A DNA stretch of 36,913 nt from the NCBI GenBank assembly GCA_026388245.1, contig JAPLKD010000270.1:1-36913 (forward strand). The letters are read 5' to 3'. Positions within the stretch are counted from its first letter, which is position 1; every line of letters starts with the position of its first letter. The notes beneath the pieces are model-generated. The model was not told where the DNA came from, did no database searches, and saw only the letters and a list, made by a program, of their open reading frames with translations. This DNA comes from Pseudomonadota bacterium (GTDB lineage Bacteria > Desulfobacterota > Syntrophorhabdia > Syntrophorhabdales > Syntrophorhabdaceae). Made by a program: the position numbers and the translations under genes. Below are positions 1 through 8,720 of the stretch, piece by piece.

Positions 1-357
1 ATTCCCTTTCTTTTTACCAAAACCTGCCGGGAAAGTCAAAATACAACGGGTTTACCAGTATCGGTAATTCCACTCCAGATGCGCTGATTCTATCTTGCAG
101 AATTTTTCATGCCCGGAGAAATATCTTTTCCTGTAAGCGCCACCACTTTTGCCCTTCCTGCCATCAGAAGCGAGTGTAGGTGTTGATAATAGCTGGCAAA
201 TTCAACCTTCACACTGGTCATTTCTGCGTATTACGGGTAGAAGTATAGCACTGGTTGCCAGCCAATTTTCAGTGCACGTGGACTCCGGCTGTCTTCCTGT
301 TATCAAGTTTTTGCCGTTTCCCCTTGATATGCAATATTTGATCGGTAATAGCGCACT

Positions 358-443
358 CTCTGAAATCTTTATTGACATTTTATGTGTATGGTATCACAAT
401 CTCTGAAATCTTTATTGACATTTTATGTGTATGGTATCACAAT
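358..443 (+). repeat. Perfect tandem duplication of a 43-bp unit
   Basis: Positions 358-400 and 401-443 are identical, beginning CTCTGAAATC and ending TATCACAAT. Each unit contains a full promoter-like block, so the duplication doubles the promoter. The identity suggests a recent slippage or recombination event, or an assembly duplication. Confidence 0.9.
372..443 (+). promoter_or_regulatory. Two tandem sigma-70-type promoters
   Basis: Each repeat unit carries a perfect -35 TTGACA (372-377 and 415-420), a 17-bp spacer and a -10-like CACAAT (395-400 and 438-443). They point at the gene starting at 564, leaving a leader of about 110 bases that includes a 7-bp-stem hairpin. The call is from motif and spacing only. 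Confidence 0.5.
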
Positions 444-563
444 ATTAATAAAACAAGCTTAATGAGCAGCCAAAAAGAAGGTCTTAATAGAAATCACTGT
501 GCGGAAATCTGCACAACAGATTTGCCCGTTTGAAGTGCAAAGACTAAGGTAACGAGCATCAAA

Positions 564-932
564 ATGAAAGTATCATATAAAGCTGCGCTTCTATCCACAT
601 TCGTCTTTCCTGGCGTTGGCCAGCTCTATTTAAAAAAGTATTTGAGGGGGCTGGTTATCATGTTTATTGTCTTTACCGGATTAGGCTACACGATCTGGTC
701 AGCCACGAAATCTTTACTCAATCGCCTTGATGACGTTATGGTTAAAGTGCAGAGTGGTAGCAAGAACCTGCAAGAGCTATCAGACATTCTTGGATCAAAA
801 ATGTTAACCACAGATCCCTATCATGACGCTGTTTTCTACGTTATTGTTTGCTTTTGGATATTTGCTATCATAGATGCATATAGAATCGGGAAGCAGAGCG
901 AAATTCAGGACGAGGAGACTTCCCAATTGTAA
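564..932 (+). CDS. Small three-helix membrane protein, TM2/DUF5683-like
   Basis: A 122-residue inner-membrane protein of unknown function. Hydrophobic segments lie at about residues 7-22, 28-47 and 88-106. The first holds the turn motif PGVGQLYL, and the last ends in IIDAYRIGK; both are seen in small TM2-domain and DUF5683-type proteins that place a short helical hairpin in the membrane. Between helices 2 and 3 is a polar stretch of about 40 residues, probably periplasmic or cytosolic depending on topology. The ribosome binding site is weak (AAGG well upstream of the ATG), so translation may be modest despite the doubled promoter. It stands alone, converging with the M23 lipoprotein gene. The family link is by motif only. 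Confidence 0.7.
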   Translation: MKVSYKAALLSTFVFPGVGQLYLKKYLRGLVIMFIVFTGLGYTIWSATKSLLNRLDDVMVKVQSGSKNLQELSDILGSKMLTTDPYHDAVFYVIVCFWIFAIIDAYRIGKQSEIQDEETSQL

Positions 933-1041
933 TTCCTTTCCAGTTGAATGATAATGGAGTGAAATTTTGTTCCTTCCTGCTATACGCACTGCTTCCTGTT
1001 ATCCTCAGTTTATGCATTGTTTCCTTCATGCTATCTTTCAA

Positions 1042-1081
1042 GCGGTATTAAGTATTTTGAAAAAGTAAATACTTAACCCGC
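1042..1081. terminator. Hairpin between convergent genes, possible bidirectional terminator
   Basis: Inverted repeat with a 10-bp AT-rich core (TTAAGTATTT at 1048-1057, AAATACTTAA at 1067-1076) extended by GCGG/CCGC ends. It lies between the convergent genes at 564 and 1133. No long T-run follows, so a terminator role is inferred from position. Confidence 0.4.
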
Positions 1082-1132
1082 TGAGAGCTTTACGCTTTAA
1101 CTCCCTTTCCATATATATCCGTGTTTAAATTT

Positions 1133-2302
1133 TCATTCCACTTTCAAAACAGTCGTAAATTCCATCATGGCGTTGGTAACAGTTTCATAACTTTCAGGTG
1201 ATAGAATAGTATTGGAATCTCCTTTTTCATAATATTTTGCTGCATCGCCTGTTTTGATATATTCTTTCAGTACAAATGGAAGGCCGTTGGACGCCCAGGG
1301 ATTGGGTCCGTCGGCTATATGGAAGTGCAGATGCGGTTCCGTGGAATTACCGGAATTGCCCAACAGCGCTACCGGATCACCTTCCTTTACCATATTGCCC
1401 GTTTTTACGAGAAAAGAACCCGGAACACAGTGATAATAATAGGCATACCGACCATCCCCTATATCCTGTATCAGAAAATTTCCGCCAAGCTGATCCGCCT
1501 GGTCAAAGTTCTTAATATCCATCAAGTTTCCTTTGTTTTCCGGCAGGCCATCCTGTATCTGCACCACCTTCCCATTGGCAACGGCATACACGGTTTTCTT
1601 GTAGTTGAAATATGATTCGTTTACTTTGGGATCGCCGTTATGGGTTGCGGTAAAATCATCATTAAACTCAGCGCTGTCGAATGCGTAACGCTCCGGTGTG
1701 ACAATGCTGCCGTTTAAAAACATCGTTACATAAAAGTGATAACCCATCGTAGAGTGGTTAAAGAAAGAGAGGTTTTCCCCTTTAAGCGGCGAAGCAATTA
1801 TAATTGGCACTTCGTTTGTGCGAGGTGAAAACACCCCCCCCTCTATAGCCAATTCGCTATTATCCGTAGTATTTTTCAGGGTAAGGCGATGGTAAACAGT
1901 TTTTGGCGGTGTTTTTCCCAAGGGGATGGGGATTTGTATCGAAAGGTAATAATTTGTCAGGGTGTCCTCAACAGCATATGGGTTTGGAGTAAGAGGGCTC
2001 TTGTATATTTTAGGAATGTTCTCTTTGTTGATGGTTAGAAGTTCCTCTCCAGTGTCTTTATCCAGAACCTTTATCTGCTGCAATTCCAGGCTGTCTTTCT
2101 CATATTCCCATGTCTTTAGCATATAGCCGATACGCAAATATTTCTCAGTTTGATAGGGTATATCATGAAAGGCCACCTGAATCTTTTCCTCTGCGGCAGG
2201 TGAATTGTAAACACCGCTGCTATTGCTGCCACTACTGCTGATAATGCATCCAGCAATAAAGATCGCGAAAAGCGCTACAGTTGGCAAAAGTATTTTTCTC
2301 AT
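1133..2302 (-). CDS. M23-family metallopeptidase lipoprotein
   Basis: A 389-residue secreted lipoprotein, predicted to be a zinc peptidase cutting peptidoglycan peptides or a LytM-like scaffold. The start chosen gives a lipoprotein signal peptide with lipobox FIAGC near residue 19, and a good ribosome binding site (AAAGGAAA) sits 5-8 bases upstream; a longer frame to 2362 would bury this signal. After a beta-rich N-terminal region, the M23 domain occupies roughly the last 170 residues: RYAFDS supplies the zinc-binding Asp motif and HLHFHI the HxH motif, with GNSGNSTEPHLHFH the usual run-in. All catalytic features appear present. It is a single-gene unit, converging with the gene at 564. Confidence 0.88.
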   Translation of the reverse strand: MRKILLPTVALFAIFIAGCIISSSGSNSSGVYNSPAAEEKIQVAFHDIPYQTEKYLRIGYMLKTWEYEKDSLELQQIKVLDKDTGEELLTINKENIPKIYKSPLTPNPYAVEDTLTNYYLSIQIPIPLGKTPPKTVYHRLTLKNTTDNSELAIEGGVFSPRTNEVPIIIASPLKGENLSFFNHSTMGYHFYVTMFLNGSIVTPERYAFDSAEFNDDFTATHNGDPKVNESYFNYKKTVYAVANGKVVQIQDGLPENKGNLMDIKNFDQADQLGGNFLIQDIGDGRYAYYYHCVPGSFLVKTGNMVKEGDPVALLGNSGNSTEPHLHFHIADGPNPWASNGLPFVLKEYIKTGDAAKYYEKGDSNTILSPESYETVTNAMMEFTTVLKVE

Positions 2303-2626
2303 AATATTTCCTTTGATAAGGATGGAAAATCTTCCATGTCTTTTCAAAAATATTATATGCAATTGCGCCTCCGTTAATAATAACCAGTATTAGTATAATA
2401 GAATTGCTCACCTGGTGTAACATCAGTGTCAGGGTGTGTCAAGCCAAAACAGAAATGTCCGGTTTAATCTGGCCATTATCTGTGTATCGATAGGGGTCTT
2501 ATCTTACAACAGTAGATGGTAATTGTCACTTCTTATAGCATACCCCAATGCAAGCTTTGTGAACATTTAAAGAAGAGTCTACACTGACAACTCCAGCTCA
2601 AAAAAGGAAGAATACGGGGAAAAAGG
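2303..2626. other. Intergenic region, nothing clear
   Basis: 324 bases between two minus-strand genes. It must hold the promoter of the M23 lipoprotein gene, but no convincing -35/-10 pair, hairpin or open reading frame with a ribosome binding site was found. Confidence 0.5.
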
Positions 2627-3514
2627 TCAGCAGGGGAAGGGGACACCCATTCTTTCAATAATATTATCCAGTGAGCCCCTGAATGGACCGGTGGATTCCA
2701 TCTTGATTGATGTGAGCGCTGCGGCGAACCGAAGCGAGTCTTCAACGGAATGATCCAGCCTGCGCGCCAGGTACGATCCCATAACGGTGTCGCCGCGGCC
2801 CATCCTGCCACGGGTGCTCCTGTTAGTAAATTTTACGAATGTGGTTTTTCCCTTGCTCCGTGCCAGCACCCCCTCTGAAGAAGTTATTATAGTCTCGGAA
2901 CTTCCCCAGTCTTCCAGTATGTCCGCCTGGTCCTGCAGAACGTCGGCACCCGTCAAGGTTTGTGCCTCCACAGCGTCAAGCTTTACGAAATGTGCCATGC
3001 CCAGGATTTCTTTCTTCTCCGGAACATCTTTAAGGCGGACGGCCCCCGTCTCATCGTCCGCCTGGAGCACGAAGCCCTGCATATCTACTGACAGACGGAA
3101 TCCGCGTGCCTTCAGCGCTCGCATCAAGTCCAACTGAAACTCGCGGACACCCATAAAACAACCGTGGATCAGGCACGGTTCAAAAGGAGGTATATCGCTT
3201 ATAGCAAAATGTCCCCCGCCCTTTATAAGAAAGCTCTGCCTTTCGTCGATATTTGCGGTCGGGAAAACGACACGGTATTGAGTGATCTCCCCAGGCTGCA
3301 CGAACAGATCAATACCGGCAGTTTTCAGTGGTTCCAGGAGGTATTCTTTGCTCTCGGAGATTTTCGTCACAGCGGCAATCCTTTTTCCCAGACAGGATGA
3401 TGCTATTGCAGCAAAGAGTACCGGACTGCCCCGTTCAACGAAAGGGGATCCCTCGAAAGGAACAATTGTACCCGTACCCAAGTGACCGATAAATACAATA
3501 TCGTAGCGATTCAT
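2627..3514 (-). CDS. PfkB-family carbohydrate/nucleoside kinase
   Basis: A 295-residue sugar or nucleoside kinase of the ribokinase fold, expected to move the ATP gamma-phosphate to a hydroxyl of a small substrate in the cytoplasm. The C-terminal signature GRGDTVMGSYLA matches the PfkB catalytic GAGD motif with Arg in place of the first Ala; its Asp, at about residue 242, would be the base. The N-terminal glycine-rich region (GHLGTGTIVPFEG) and a central SVDMQGFV segment fit the family. The start at 3514 is preferred over the upstream start because GGAAAGG lies a suitable distance upstream. Substrate cannot be named: the protein resembles short 'PfkB family' orphan kinases. It is a single-gene unit. 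Confidence 0.82.
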   Translation of the reverse strand: MNRYDIVFIGHLGTGTIVPFEGSPFVERGSPVLFAAIASSCLGKRIAAVTKISESKEYLLEPLKTAGIDLFVQPGEITQYRVVFPTANIDERQSFLIKGGGHFAISDIPPFEPCLIHGCFMGVREFQLDLMRALKARGFRLSVDMQGFVLQADDETGAVRLKDVPEKKEILGMAHFVKLDAVEAQTLTGADVLQDQADILEDWGSSETIITSSEGVLARSKGKTTFVKFTNRSTRGRMGRGDTVMGSYLARRLDHSVEDSLRFAAALTSIKMESTGPFRGSLDNIIERMGVPFPC

Positions 3515-4324
3515 CTTTAACCTTTCCGATTGGTGCTGCCAGCGGACTGACTGACTGACACACTGACCAACGTATATCATTTTTTTCGTCTACAGTAAAG
3601 AAAGTAGACGGCAGTTCTCGAGGAACCGAAACGAATAGGGGAAGGAGACGGACGAAGGGGGTATTCTTTAAAAAGTAAATAACTATTGACAACAGAGAGG
3701 CATCATTGATACAAAAAAACCAACAAATAAGGCATTGCATAACCAAGGCATCCAGTGAATCGGCCATAAAACCGGCCCCTCGCTGATGCCTGATTACTCG
3801 CTTTCATGTAGTAATCGGTGTTCTACAATATCTACAAGGCTATTTGGATGTAGGTGTTAAGCACAATTTTGCCATTCTAATTTTTCAAAAAATAGAAGGA
3901 TGAAATTTTATCGACGTCTTCCTGAAGAAGAGCACTATGAAATTATTCTTGAAATACACCAATAGTGGTGATAATTGATAGATTATATGCTTAAAAATAG
4001 TGTCAGGCAAACAGGTATATATTTCCTCGCCGGTCGGTCAATGTGGTTATTGTATCCTGTCAATTCTATCCGCCAGAGTTCCTCCTGAGTAAAGCAGATC
4101 GTGTGAAGGTGATATAACAGTAGAATCGATCTTTAAGATATTCATATAGATCAGGATCCTGCCTTTTAGCTCAAGGTATACACCACCGGATGGATAATTC
4201 CAGCTCCCACAAGGGGAGTTTATCAGTCAGGTTAATGATCAGCTTTATTTTAATAGGAAAATCTATTACATTATAGGTAATTTAATCATGCAAGACAAAA
4301 TATCAGTGTGCTAAAGGAGAAACG
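3515..4324. other. Long intergenic region upstream of aspartokinase
   Basis: About 810 bases with no supported gene. Visible structures are an inverted repeat CGTCTAC/GTAGACG (3588-3611), an imperfect stem-loop GGCATC...GATGCC (3747-3790), a lone plus-strand TTGACA at 3686-3691 with a poor -10, and a hairpin near 4195-4222 (CTCCC/GGGAG) about 100 bases before lysC. No lysine riboswitch core could be recognised in the lysC leader. Reading frames here are short and lack ribosome binding sites. Confidence 0.5.
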
Positions 4325-5650
4325 ATGATCGTTATGAAATTTGGTGGCAGCTCTGTTGGGACTCCTGATAAAATAAAGAGATGCATTAATATCGTAGAAA
4401 ACCAGATCGACAGGAAGCCCGTTATTGTGGTCTCTGCTCATGGCAAGACCACAGACAACCTGATAGAATCGGCAAAAAAAGCTCTTACCGGCACAGTGGA
4501 GACAGAAAATATCCGGCACTATCATCAAGGACTTGCCGAAGGTTTGGGGATAGAACGGGTGCTTATAGATCCATTAATGTGCGATTTGGAGAACCTGCTG
4601 CGCGGCATCAGCCTCATAAAAGAATTAACACCGAGAACCCTGGATCATGTGATGTCTTTCGGAGAACGGATTTCTTCCTTGATCTTTGCGGCGGCGATGA
4701 CTAACAAAGGTATTTGGGCAATTCCTGTAAATTCTTATGATATCGGCTTATTGACTGATTCCGGCTTTGGCAGCGCCACCCCGTTAAATGGCATAGAAGA
4801 AGAGATCAACAAAAATATTGCAAACCTTTCTGGTGTTCCAGTCATTACAGGCTTTATCGCCAAGGATAAAAAGGGTAACATCACCACGTTAGGGAGAAGC
4901 GGAAGCGATTTTACCGCATCCCTTATCGGTGCGGCAGTTCATGCGGAAGAAATTCAGATCTGGAAAGATGTGGATGGTGTCATGACCGCCGACCCTTCTG
5001 TGTGCAGCAACGCCCAGAATATCCCGGTAATGTCCTTTAGTGAAGCCAGTGAACTATCCTATTACGGTGCAGAAGTCCTCCATCCGTCCACTTTGGTTCC
5101 TGCCATGAAAAATAAGATCCCTGTAAAAGTGGCAAATACCCTTAAGCCGGAAGAAGCGGGGACCATGATTCTGGCAGATTCTCAATTGGTGAACCGTATT
5201 GCAAAATCAATCGTTTACAAAGAGGACCTCTGTCTGATCAACATCATTTCCCAAAAGTTTAACTCTACTGCAAGACTGCTGTCATCGGCTCTGGAGATTC
5301 TCAATCAACAGGATATCGGAATTCACATTGCCGCTACGTCAGAATCAAGCGTGTCTTTTGTCACCAATCGGTCCTATCCGGAAGAGGTTTTATGCCGGGT
5401 ATCTACAAACCTGGAACAAATCGGCGCTGTCTCTATTGAAAAAGAGAAAGCCCTGATTTGCGTTGTAGGAGAGGAGCTTAAAGGAAATTCAAAAGTTTTA
5501 GGGGATATTTTTACTGCTGTTGGCAAAGCTGAAATCAAGGCAAGAATGGTTTCTCAAAGCGCATCGGAAATAAATATTGCCTTTTTGGTTGATAATTCCC
5601 AAATTACAGACATAGTCATGCATCTGCATGCTATTCTGATCGGAAGATAG
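4325..5650 (+). CDS. lysC: Aspartate kinase (aspartokinase), monofunctional
   Basis: A 441-residue cytoplasmic enzyme phosphorylating L-aspartate with ATP, the first step toward lysine, threonine, methionine and diaminopimelate. The kinase domain starts with KFGGSSVG at residue 5, followed by SFGERISS, GRSGSDFTA and WKDVDGVMTADP, the usual substrate and ATP-binding segments. Two ACT domains follow (from about residue 300, INIISQ..., and about residue 375, ALICVVGE...), so allosteric feedback is expected. Length matches single-domain aspartokinases; no homoserine dehydrogenase domain is attached. The ATG has a strong ribosome binding site (AAAGGAGA). It is monocistronic, with no other lysine-pathway gene nearby. 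The effector (Lys or Thr) cannot be read from sequence. Confidence 0.95.
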   Translation: MIVMKFGGSSVGTPDKIKRCINIVENQIDRKPVIVVSAHGKTTDNLIESAKKALTGTVETENIRHYHQGLAEGLGIERVLIDPLMCDLENLLRGISLIKELTPRTLDHVMSFGERISSLIFAAAMTNKGIWAIPVNSYDIGLLTDSGFGSATPLNGIEEEINKNIANLSGVPVITGFIAKDKKGNITTLGRSGSDFTASLIGAAVHAEEIQIWKDVDGVMTADPSVCSNAQNIPVMSFSEASELSYYGAEVLHPSTLVPAMKNKIPVKVANTLKPEEAGTMILADSQLVNRIAKSIVYKEDLCLINIISQKFNSTARLLSSALEILNQQDIGIHIAATSESSVSFVTNRSYPEEVLCRVSTNLEQIGAVSIEKEKALICVVGEELKGNSKVLGDIFTAVGKAEIKARMVSQSASEINIAFLVDNSQITDIVMHLHAILIGR

Positions 5651-6143
5651 GAAGATCAGGCAGGCTGTACTCTTATACCAAACTGCATTCAAATGCGCCC
5701 CCGAGCAGCAACTACGAGCCGACGCAGGAATACGCAGAAGTACGTCAAGAAGTGCGAGGAGGCGATAATATGTCCCTGATTCTTTGCAGCTCACAGGGGA
5801 TAGAATCAAATGCAACTTCCTGAAGTCAATAGTTTTGGTCAAACAGGAAGCATACTCGCTTTCCCCTGAAAATAGACCTATCCCAAGGAAATCTTGAGGG
5901 CAATTTTCATTCTTATTTGTGCCGACGAGTCGGCATGGGTGTTTCAAATACAAACACTCAACCTCTACCAGTCAGGCTTTCATCGATATGTGATCGAAAG
6001 ATGCGATTAAAAACCCAGCATAAGGAAAACTGAGGGGATGCATCGCCAAAAGCTTGGTATTTTCCTTTAATCTATTCTATAATTTCTTCGCACCATATTT
6101 TATTGAGGGGCAAAGCATAAAAATATCTACAAAAGGAATCAGC
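5651..6143. other. Intergenic region between lysC and the dipeptidase gene
   Basis: About 490 bases without a supported gene. The only structure seen is a short perfect palindrome TGCCGAC-GA-GTCGGCA at 5920-5935, which has no T-run and is not a typical terminator. The frame that runs from 6054 into the dipeptidase gene adds 30 hydrophobic residues without a ribosome binding site and is not accepted as its start. Confidence 0.5.
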
Positions 6144-7658
6144 ATGGGCCACCTCTTGACCGACGTTGAACCTGTAGGGCTATTGGATCACTTTTATAAG
6201 CTGACGCAAATTCCCCATCCTTCCGGTGGTGAACGGGCAATATGTCTTTACATTTGCGACCTTGCAAAACGTCATGGGCTGGAAGCAATAATGGACAAAG
6301 CCGGTGGCGACGATTTCGGCAATATCATTGTGAAATGTCCCGCTACATCAGGATACGAGAAGGCGCCGACCGCGGTATTCCAGAGCCACCTCGATATGGT
6401 ATCCTTGCCGGTCGGGCATTCGGATGTGCCCCTTGACTTGCTTCTGGACGGAACCATGCTGCGTGCCAGGGGAAGCACGCTTGGCGCGGACAACGGTATT
6501 GCCGTTGCCATGGCGTTATCTTTGATTACCGAACCGGATATCCCCCATGGTTCTCTGGAGTTGCTGTTCACGATTAATGAAGAGGCGGGGATGACAGGGG
6601 CTATCATGCTTTCCGATAAGGTATTGCAGGGGCGCATCCTAATCAACATCGATTCACAGCAGAAAGGCACACTGACCGTCTCTTCTGCCGGGGCAAATAT
6701 TTCTATTTTGCGTATGCCACTGAAAATGGAAGCGGTAGAGAACGGTCTTATGCCTGTCCTTATAAGAATAACCGGCGGCAGAGGCGGTCATTCCGGTCTT
6801 GAAATAAATTCGGGTCGCGCCAATGCCGGTATACTCCTGACACGTTTACTATATGGGGAATCGAAAAAGGTTCACCTATACCTTAACAACATAAACTGGG
6901 GCAATGTGGATAATGCCATTCCGCCTGAAGCCGGTGCTGTCGTACTCGTCAGGCCGGAAGATCTGAGAATAATAAAAGATGCCGTACAAAGATGGGAAGA
7001 GATATTTATAAAGGAATACGGAAAAAAAGAGGAGCAGTTGCGGGTATCATTAGATGAAGATTTACCGGTTCCTGATTTCGTCATGAACAACACAACGGCA
7101 GAGCGTGTTCTTTCTCTCCTGCTTGTTTTGCCTAACGGTGTTCACAAAATGAGCAGCGATATGGAAGGCCTTGTGGAAACATCTTCCGATGTGGCAAAGG
7201 TACGCACCTCCCGGACTGAATTGACGGTAAATGTTTCTCAGCGGAGTTCGGTCGATTCGTCACTGGATGCTATCATAGATCGATGCGAAGCCGTAGCCAA
7301 TCTGTCGGGGGCTCAATTAAAGAATGTCGGCACAAATTATGGTTGGAAGCCGGATATGAAGTCGCGACTGCTGGCTGTCTGTAAAGACGCCTACCGGCAG
7401 ACACTTGGTGAAGAACCAAGAGTAGTGGGCATTCATGGCATGCTCGAATGCGGGCTCATAAAGGCAAAATATCCCGACATGGATGTAATATCCATGGGCC
7501 CGACTATAATCGATGCCCATGCGCCTACAAAGGCAGATTTTATTCCGGGGGTCGATTCAGACACGACAGGGGAACGCATCGACACTGCCCGGATGCCGGG
7601 CTTCTGGGAATTTGTAAAGACCGTTCTGAAAAAAATTGCCTTGCTGGAAATGCGATGA
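6144..7658 (+). CDS. pepD: PepD-type beta-Ala-His / Xaa-His dipeptidase (M20 family)
   Basis: A 504-residue cytosolic zinc dipeptidase of family M20 that hydrolyses dipeptides with broad specificity. The start at 6144 follows AAAAGGAA; upstream residues look unlike the family. The metal-site motifs are in order: FQSHLDMV (first His and Asp), GADNGIAVA (bridging Asp), TINEEAGMTGA (catalytic Glu and metal Glu), and a C-terminal GPTIIDAHAPTK segment where the last histidine ligand lies. A dimerisation/lid domain with GGRGGHSG sits in the middle. Length (about 500) matches PepD rather than PepT or ArgE. It is followed after 33 bases by the GNAT gene, so the two may be cotranscribed. Confidence 0.92.
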   Translation: MGHLLTDVEPVGLLDHFYKLTQIPHPSGGERAICLYICDLAKRHGLEAIMDKAGGDDFGNIIVKCPATSGYEKAPTAVFQSHLDMVSLPVGHSDVPLDLLLDGTMLRARGSTLGADNGIAVAMALSLITEPDIPHGSLELLFTINEEAGMTGAIMLSDKVLQGRILINIDSQQKGTLTVSSAGANISILRMPLKMEAVENGLMPVLIRITGGRGGHSGLEINSGRANAGILLTRLLYGESKKVHLYLNNINWGNVDNAIPPEAGAVVLVRPEDLRIIKDAVQRWEEIFIKEYGKKEEQLRVSLDEDLPVPDFVMNNTTAERVLSLLLVLPNGVHKMSSDMEGLVETSSDVAKVRTSRTELTVNVSQRSSVDSSLDAIIDRCEAVANLSGAQLKNVGTNYGWKPDMKSRLLAVCKDAYRQTLGEEPRVVGIHGMLECGLIKAKYPDMDVISMGPTIIDAHAPTKADFIPGVDSDTTGERIDTARMPGFWEFVKTVLKKIALLEMR

Positions 7659-7691
7659 GGATTTGGGATCTAAAATGCTTCGGGAGGCTTT

Positions 7692-8720
7692 ATGACGGAT
7701 AGTCCGTACAAGGTTGAACCCTTTCAGCCTGTTGATGCAGAAAAGGTATCACACCTCTTTGTTGAGGTATATGGAGATGCATACCCGATTAAGACGGTTT
7801 ATGACCCGGAGAAGCTTATCGCTACCTTTGAGAGCGGTAATTATTTTCCATTTCTTGTGCGTACGGATTCCTATCGCATTGTTGCATACGGAGCCCTCTA
7901 CCGTTCAGCCCCGTATGAAGGAATATATGAATTCGGCCAGGGGATAGTCTCGTCCGATGTTCGCGGTGCCGGTATCGGACGGATCCTGTTTGAATATGTT
8001 GCCGAATATATTCAGACATTGCCCGGTTCTGAGGTCTATTTCGGAGAGGCGGTATGCAACCATACCCATACACAGAAGGCGGGGGCGATGATAAAGACCA
8101 TTGAAACGGGCATAGAGATAGACCTCATGCCGGCTAAAATATATGATAAAGACCGTACTGTAACCGGAAGGGTAGCGGTCCTCGATATGTTCAGGTCTTT
8201 TGTTTCGAAACCCCATACCGTCCATGTGCCAGATACCTATGAAGATATCATCCGCTATATTTACAGCGGTTTTGACGATAGGCGTACAATTGCCGTATCG
8301 ACAGGCAATATGCCTTCAGATCAACCGACGGAAATGTCAGTCAAAGTATTCGAATTCGCAGGCGTTGCCCGTATCACCGTTACTAAGTCGGGCTCCGACT
8401 TTGAACAGGTATTTACCTTAAATGAACGTTCCCTTTTAAATCAAAACATCGCGGTCATACAGATATGGCTGAAATCTTCATGGCCCTGGATTGGAGAAGC
8501 CGTAGAAGTATTGAGAAATAATGGTTATTTCTTTGGTGGCGTTTTCCCGCGGTGGTTTGACGTGGATGGTCTTCTGCTGCAGAAGGTTTTAGGACAACCG
8601 AACTGGGAGGGAATCCGTCTGTATTCGGATAGAGCTGAAGAAATCTATCGTTTTATTCATGATGATTGGGAAGATGTGCGGAAGAATCCGATATTGAAAG
8701 AGAACATACACCATGAATAG
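7692..8720 (+). CDS. GNAT-family acetyltransferase-like protein
   Basis: A 342-residue protein whose N-terminal half (about residues 5-160) is a GNAT fold. The acetyl-CoA pyrophosphate loop is visible as VRGAGIGRI near residue 92. The C-terminal half has no family known to me; it contains conserved-looking blocks PHTVHVPD, FDDRR, IWLKSSWPWI and GYFFGG. A paralogue lies at 30750-31742 and shares those same blocks. A GGGAGG site precedes the ATG. The last 8 bases overlap the start of the CoA-transferase gene, so the two are translationally coupled, which suggests a joint role in acyl-CoA chemistry. The substrate is unknown. Confidence 0.75.
   Translation: MTDSPYKVEPFQPVDAEKVSHLFVEVYGDAYPIKTVYDPEKLIATFESGNYFPFLVRTDSYRIVAYGALYRSAPYEGIYEFGQGIVSSDVRGAGIGRILFEYVAEYIQTLPGSEVYFGEAVCNHTHTQKAGAMIKTIETGIEIDLMPAKIYDKDRTVTGRVAVLDMFRSFVSKPHTVHVPDTYEDIIRYIYSGFDDRRTIAVSTGNMPSDQPTEMSVKVFEFAGVARITVTKSGSDFEQVFTLNERSLLNQNIAVIQIWLKSSWPWIGEAVEVLRNNGYFFGGVFPRWFDVDGLLLQKVLGQPNWEGIRLYSDRAEEIYRFIHDDWEDVRKNPILKENIHHE

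Larger units (their letters stand above)
1..563. other. Intergenic region before the small membrane protein gene
   Basis: No convincing gene. A 43-codon minus-strand reading frame (221 down to 90) exists but has no ribosome binding site and no clear family; it could be a decayed gene end. The right half holds the tandem 43-bp repeat and promoters described separately, and a leader hairpin at 502-527 (AAATCTG / CAGATTT stem) just before the gene at 564. Confidence 0.5.

Noticed and set aside
90..221. 43-codon minus-strand frame with a MoaD-like pattern
   Set aside because: No ribosome binding site, too short, and similarity is only a loose strand pattern.
1276..1615. Plus-strand frames inside the M23 gene
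   Set aside because: They overlap a well-supported lipoprotein gene on the other strand and have no domain or ribosome binding site.
4000..4320. Lysine riboswitch in the lysC leader
   Set aside because: I could not find the conserved core segments; only a small hairpin is present.
5920..5935. Terminator after lysC
   Set aside because: The palindrome is short, 270 bases past the stop, and has no T-run on either strand.
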